From NCBI GenBank assembly GCA_015494335.1, contig WGBK01000245.1:1-6236 (forward strand): DNA of 6,236 nucleotides, in the 5' to 3' direction. The stretch comes from Gammaproteobacteria bacterium. GTDB taxonomy: Bacteria; Pseudomonadota; Gammaproteobacteria; GCA-001735895. Numbering within the stretch: the first letter of the stretch is position 1; each line of letters opens with the position of its first letter. Below, piece after piece: positions 4,649 through 6,236 of the stretch. The position numbers were made by a program, and so were the translations under genes. The notes beneath the pieces were generated by a model. It did not search any database, was not told where the DNA came from, and worked only from the letters and a program-made list of their open reading frames with translations.

Positions 4649-5692
4649 ATGAATTCCGCCGAATCCAAGCCTTCCCTGAGCTACCGCGATGCCGGTGTCG
4701 ACATCGATGCCGGCAACGAGCTGGTCGAGCGCATCAAGCCAGCCATCAAGCGTACCCATCGCCCCGGCGTGATTGGCGGCATCGGCGGTTTCGGCGGGCT
4801 GTTCGAGCTGCCGCTGGATCGCTATCCGCACCCCTACCTGGTCTCGGGCACCGACGGCGTCGGCACCAAGCTGCGCCTGGCCATCGACCTCGACCGCTAC
4901 GACGGCATCGGCATCGACCTGGTCGCCATGTGCGCCAACGATATCGCCGTGCTCGGCGCGGAGCCGCTGTTCTTCCTCGACTACTATGCCACCGGCAAGC
5001 TCGAGATCGGTGTCGCCGAACAGGTCATCGCCGGTATTGCTGACGGCTGCGTGCAGGCCGGTTGCGCATTGATCGGAGGCGAAACCGCGGAGATGCCCGG
5101 CATGTACGCCGAGGACGACTTCGACCTTGCCGGCTTCTGTGTCGGCATTGTCGACCGGGATTCGGTCATCGACGGCAGCAAAGTGCGCCCCGGCGATGCA
5201 CTGATCGCCCTTGCCTCCTCCGGCCCGCACTCCAACGGCTATTCCCTGATCCGCAAGATCGTCGAGATCAGCGATGCCGATCTCGGCCAGGATTGCGGCG
5301 GCCGCCCGCTGGCCGACGCCCTGCTGGAACCGACCCGGATCTACTGCAAGCCGCTGCTCGAACTCGACCGAGCCAACACCCCGCACGCCATCGCCCACAT
5401 CACCGGCGGCGGACTCACCGAGAACATCCCGCGGGTACTGCCCGAAGGTTGCGCAGCACGCATCGATACCGACAGCTGGCAACTGCCGCCGGTGTTCCAG
5501 TGGCTGCAGCAGAACGGGGGCGTCAGCGACGACGAGATGCGCCGCACCTTCAACTGCGGCGTCGGCATGGTGCTGGCCGTGGATGCAGAACTGGCCGACA
5601 CCATCGTCTGGGCCCTGCGCGACGCCGGCGAAAGCGCCTGGCAGATCGGCGAGGTGGTACCGCGCGACGGCGATGCCGTGGTCTACGCCTGA
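4649..5692 (+). CDS. purM: Phosphoribosylformylglycinamidine cyclo-ligase (AIR synthetase)
   Basis: A complete 347-residue enzyme (E. coli PurM has 345). It closes the imidazole ring, converting FGAM and ATP to AIR, ADP and phosphate, step 5 of de novo purine synthesis in the cytoplasm. Family signatures are SYRDAGVDIDAGN (11-23), the glycine-rich GVIGGIGGFGGLF (40-52), SGTDGVGTKLRLA (66-78), MCANDI (94-99), GGETAEMPGMY (143-153), ASSGPHSNGYSLIRK (about 189-203), and ITGGGLTENIPR in the C-terminal half. The N-terminal half carries the metal/ATP-side motifs of the PurM/PurL/SelD/ThiL superfamily. The ATG at 4649 fits the family start; another ATG at 4632 is out of frame. The Shine-Dalgarno is weak. 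purN follows after nine bases, so the two genes form an operon. Nothing is missing or unusual. Confidence 0.97.
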   Translation: MNSAESKPSLSYRDAGVDIDAGNELVERIKPAIKRTHRPGVIGGIGGFGGLFELPLDRYPHPYLVSGTDGVGTKLRLAIDLDRYDGIGIDLVAMCANDIAVLGAEPLFFLDYYATGKLEIGVAEQVIAGIADGCVQAGCALIGGETAEMPGMYAEDDFDLAGFCVGIVDRDSVIDGSKVRPGDALIALASSGPHSNGYSLIRKIVEISDADLGQDCGGRPLADALLEPTRIYCKPLLELDRANTPHAIAHITGGGLTENIPRVLPEGCAARIDTDSWQLPPVFQWLQQNGGVSDDEMRRTFNCGVGMVLAVDAELADTIVWALRDAGESAWQIGEVVPRDGDAVVYA

Positions 5693-5701
5693 CCCCGGAC
5701 C

Positions 5702-6236
5702 ATGACCAATCGCCCGCTCCGGCTCGTGGTGCTGATTTCCGGCAACGGCAGCAACCTGCAGGCCATCATCGACCGAATCGAACAGAAGCGCCTCGACGCT
5801 CACATCGCCGCGGTGATCTCCAACCGGCCCGATGCCCGGGGACTCGAACGGGCGCGCCGACACGGCATCGAGGCCGTGGCCCTCGATCACAAGGCCTTCG
5901 ACAGCCGCGATTCCTTCGACCACAAACTGCGGAAAACCATCGAACACTACCGGCCGGACCTGGTCGTGCTCGCCGGCTACATGCGCATCCTCAGCCCTGA
6001 ACTCATCCATGCCTTCGAGGGTCGCATGCTCAACATCCACCCATCCCTGCTGCCGAAATACCCGGGTCTGCACACCCACCGGCGCGCCCTGGAATCGGGC
6101 GACCGCGAACACGGTGCCAGCATCCATGTGGTGACACCGGAACTGGATGCCGGGCCGGTCCTGCTGCAGGGCCGCTTCCCCATCGAGCAGGACGACGATA
6201 TCGAAAGCCTGCAGCAGAAAACCCATCGACTGGAGC
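5702..6236 (+). CDS. purN: Phosphoribosylglycinamide formyltransferase (3' end cut by the window)
   Basis: The first 178 residues of about 210 are present; the C terminus lies beyond the window. PurN transfers a formyl group from 10-formyltetrahydrofolate to GAR, step 3 of de novo purine synthesis. The substrate phosphate-binding loop LISGNGSNLQ is at residues 11-20. The folate-side stretch VVLAGYMRILSP is at 88-99. The catalytic triad is Asn111 and His113 in NIHPSLLPKYPGLHTH (111-126), and Asp149 in PELDAGPV, equivalent to E. coli Asn106, His108 and Asp144. The ATG at 5702 has no clear Shine-Dalgarno and sits nine bases after the purM stop, so it is probably translated by coupling. purM-purN is the common gammaproteobacterial arrangement. 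Confidence 0.96.
   Translation, partial: MTNRPLRLVVLISGNGSNLQAIIDRIEQKRLDAHIAAVISNRPDARGLERARRHGIEAVALDHKAFDSRDSFDHKLRKTIEHYRPDLVVLAGYMRILSPELIHAFEGRMLNIHPSLLPKYPGLHTHRRALESGDREHGASIHVVTPELDAGPVLLQGRFPIEQDDDIESLQQKTHRLE

Noticed and set aside
4574..6226. A 550-codon open frame on the minus strand opposite purM and purN
   Set aside because: It mirrors two clearly conserved enzymes, has an odd composition rich in G, V, D and A with no recognisable domain, and is the usual stop-free antisense frame of GC-rich genes.

Overview
The window is GC-rich (roughly 60 % or a little more, by eye) and reads as chromosomal DNA of a gammaproteobacterium. The main reason is gene content and order: an ArsC/YfgD-type reductase, a WrbA-type flavoprotein, a DUF2069 membrane protein, Hda, a DUF2066 secreted protein, purM and purN. 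From memory this matches the arrangement in Pseudomonas and many other non-enteric Gammaproteobacteria, and Hda with DUF2066/DUF2069 is essentially gammaproteobacterial. I cannot name the genus.

Layout. Bases 1-265 (minus) hold the start of a secreted TlpA-type thioredoxin, cut by the window edge. Bases 382-410 are a strong UUCG-loop terminator for the next gene upstream on that strand, a LysM lipoprotein (448-1104, minus). Bases 1105-1445 are a 341-base divergent regulatory region. It holds a good sigma70 promoter and a long, structured leader for the lipoprotein, plus a weaker promoter with an operator-like palindrome for the plus-strand operon arsC-wrbA-DUF2069 (1446-2756). These three genes are tightly packed (4-base gap, then an ATGA overlap). 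They converge on hda (2729-3442, minus), and the two coding ends overlap by 28 bases. hda lies just downstream of the DUF2066 gene (3465-4574, minus). A 74-base intergenic region separates that gene from the divergent purM (4649-5692, plus) and purN (5702 to the window end).

Function. PurM and PurN carry out steps 5 and 3 of de novo IMP synthesis. Hda turns off the replication initiator DnaA by stimulating ATP hydrolysis at the sliding clamp. The ArsC-like and WrbA-like proteins are cytoplasmic redox enzymes. The TlpA-like protein and the LysM lipoprotein act in the periplasm or cell envelope. DUF2069 and DUF2066 proteins have no established role.

I see no mobile element, CRISPR array, tRNA/rRNA gene or defence system. 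The region is mostly conserved housekeeping DNA. The points most worth a second look are the long structured leader and promoter-associated inverted repeats in 1105-1445, the helical domain of the LysM lipoprotein, and the overlapping convergent ends of DUF2069 and hda.
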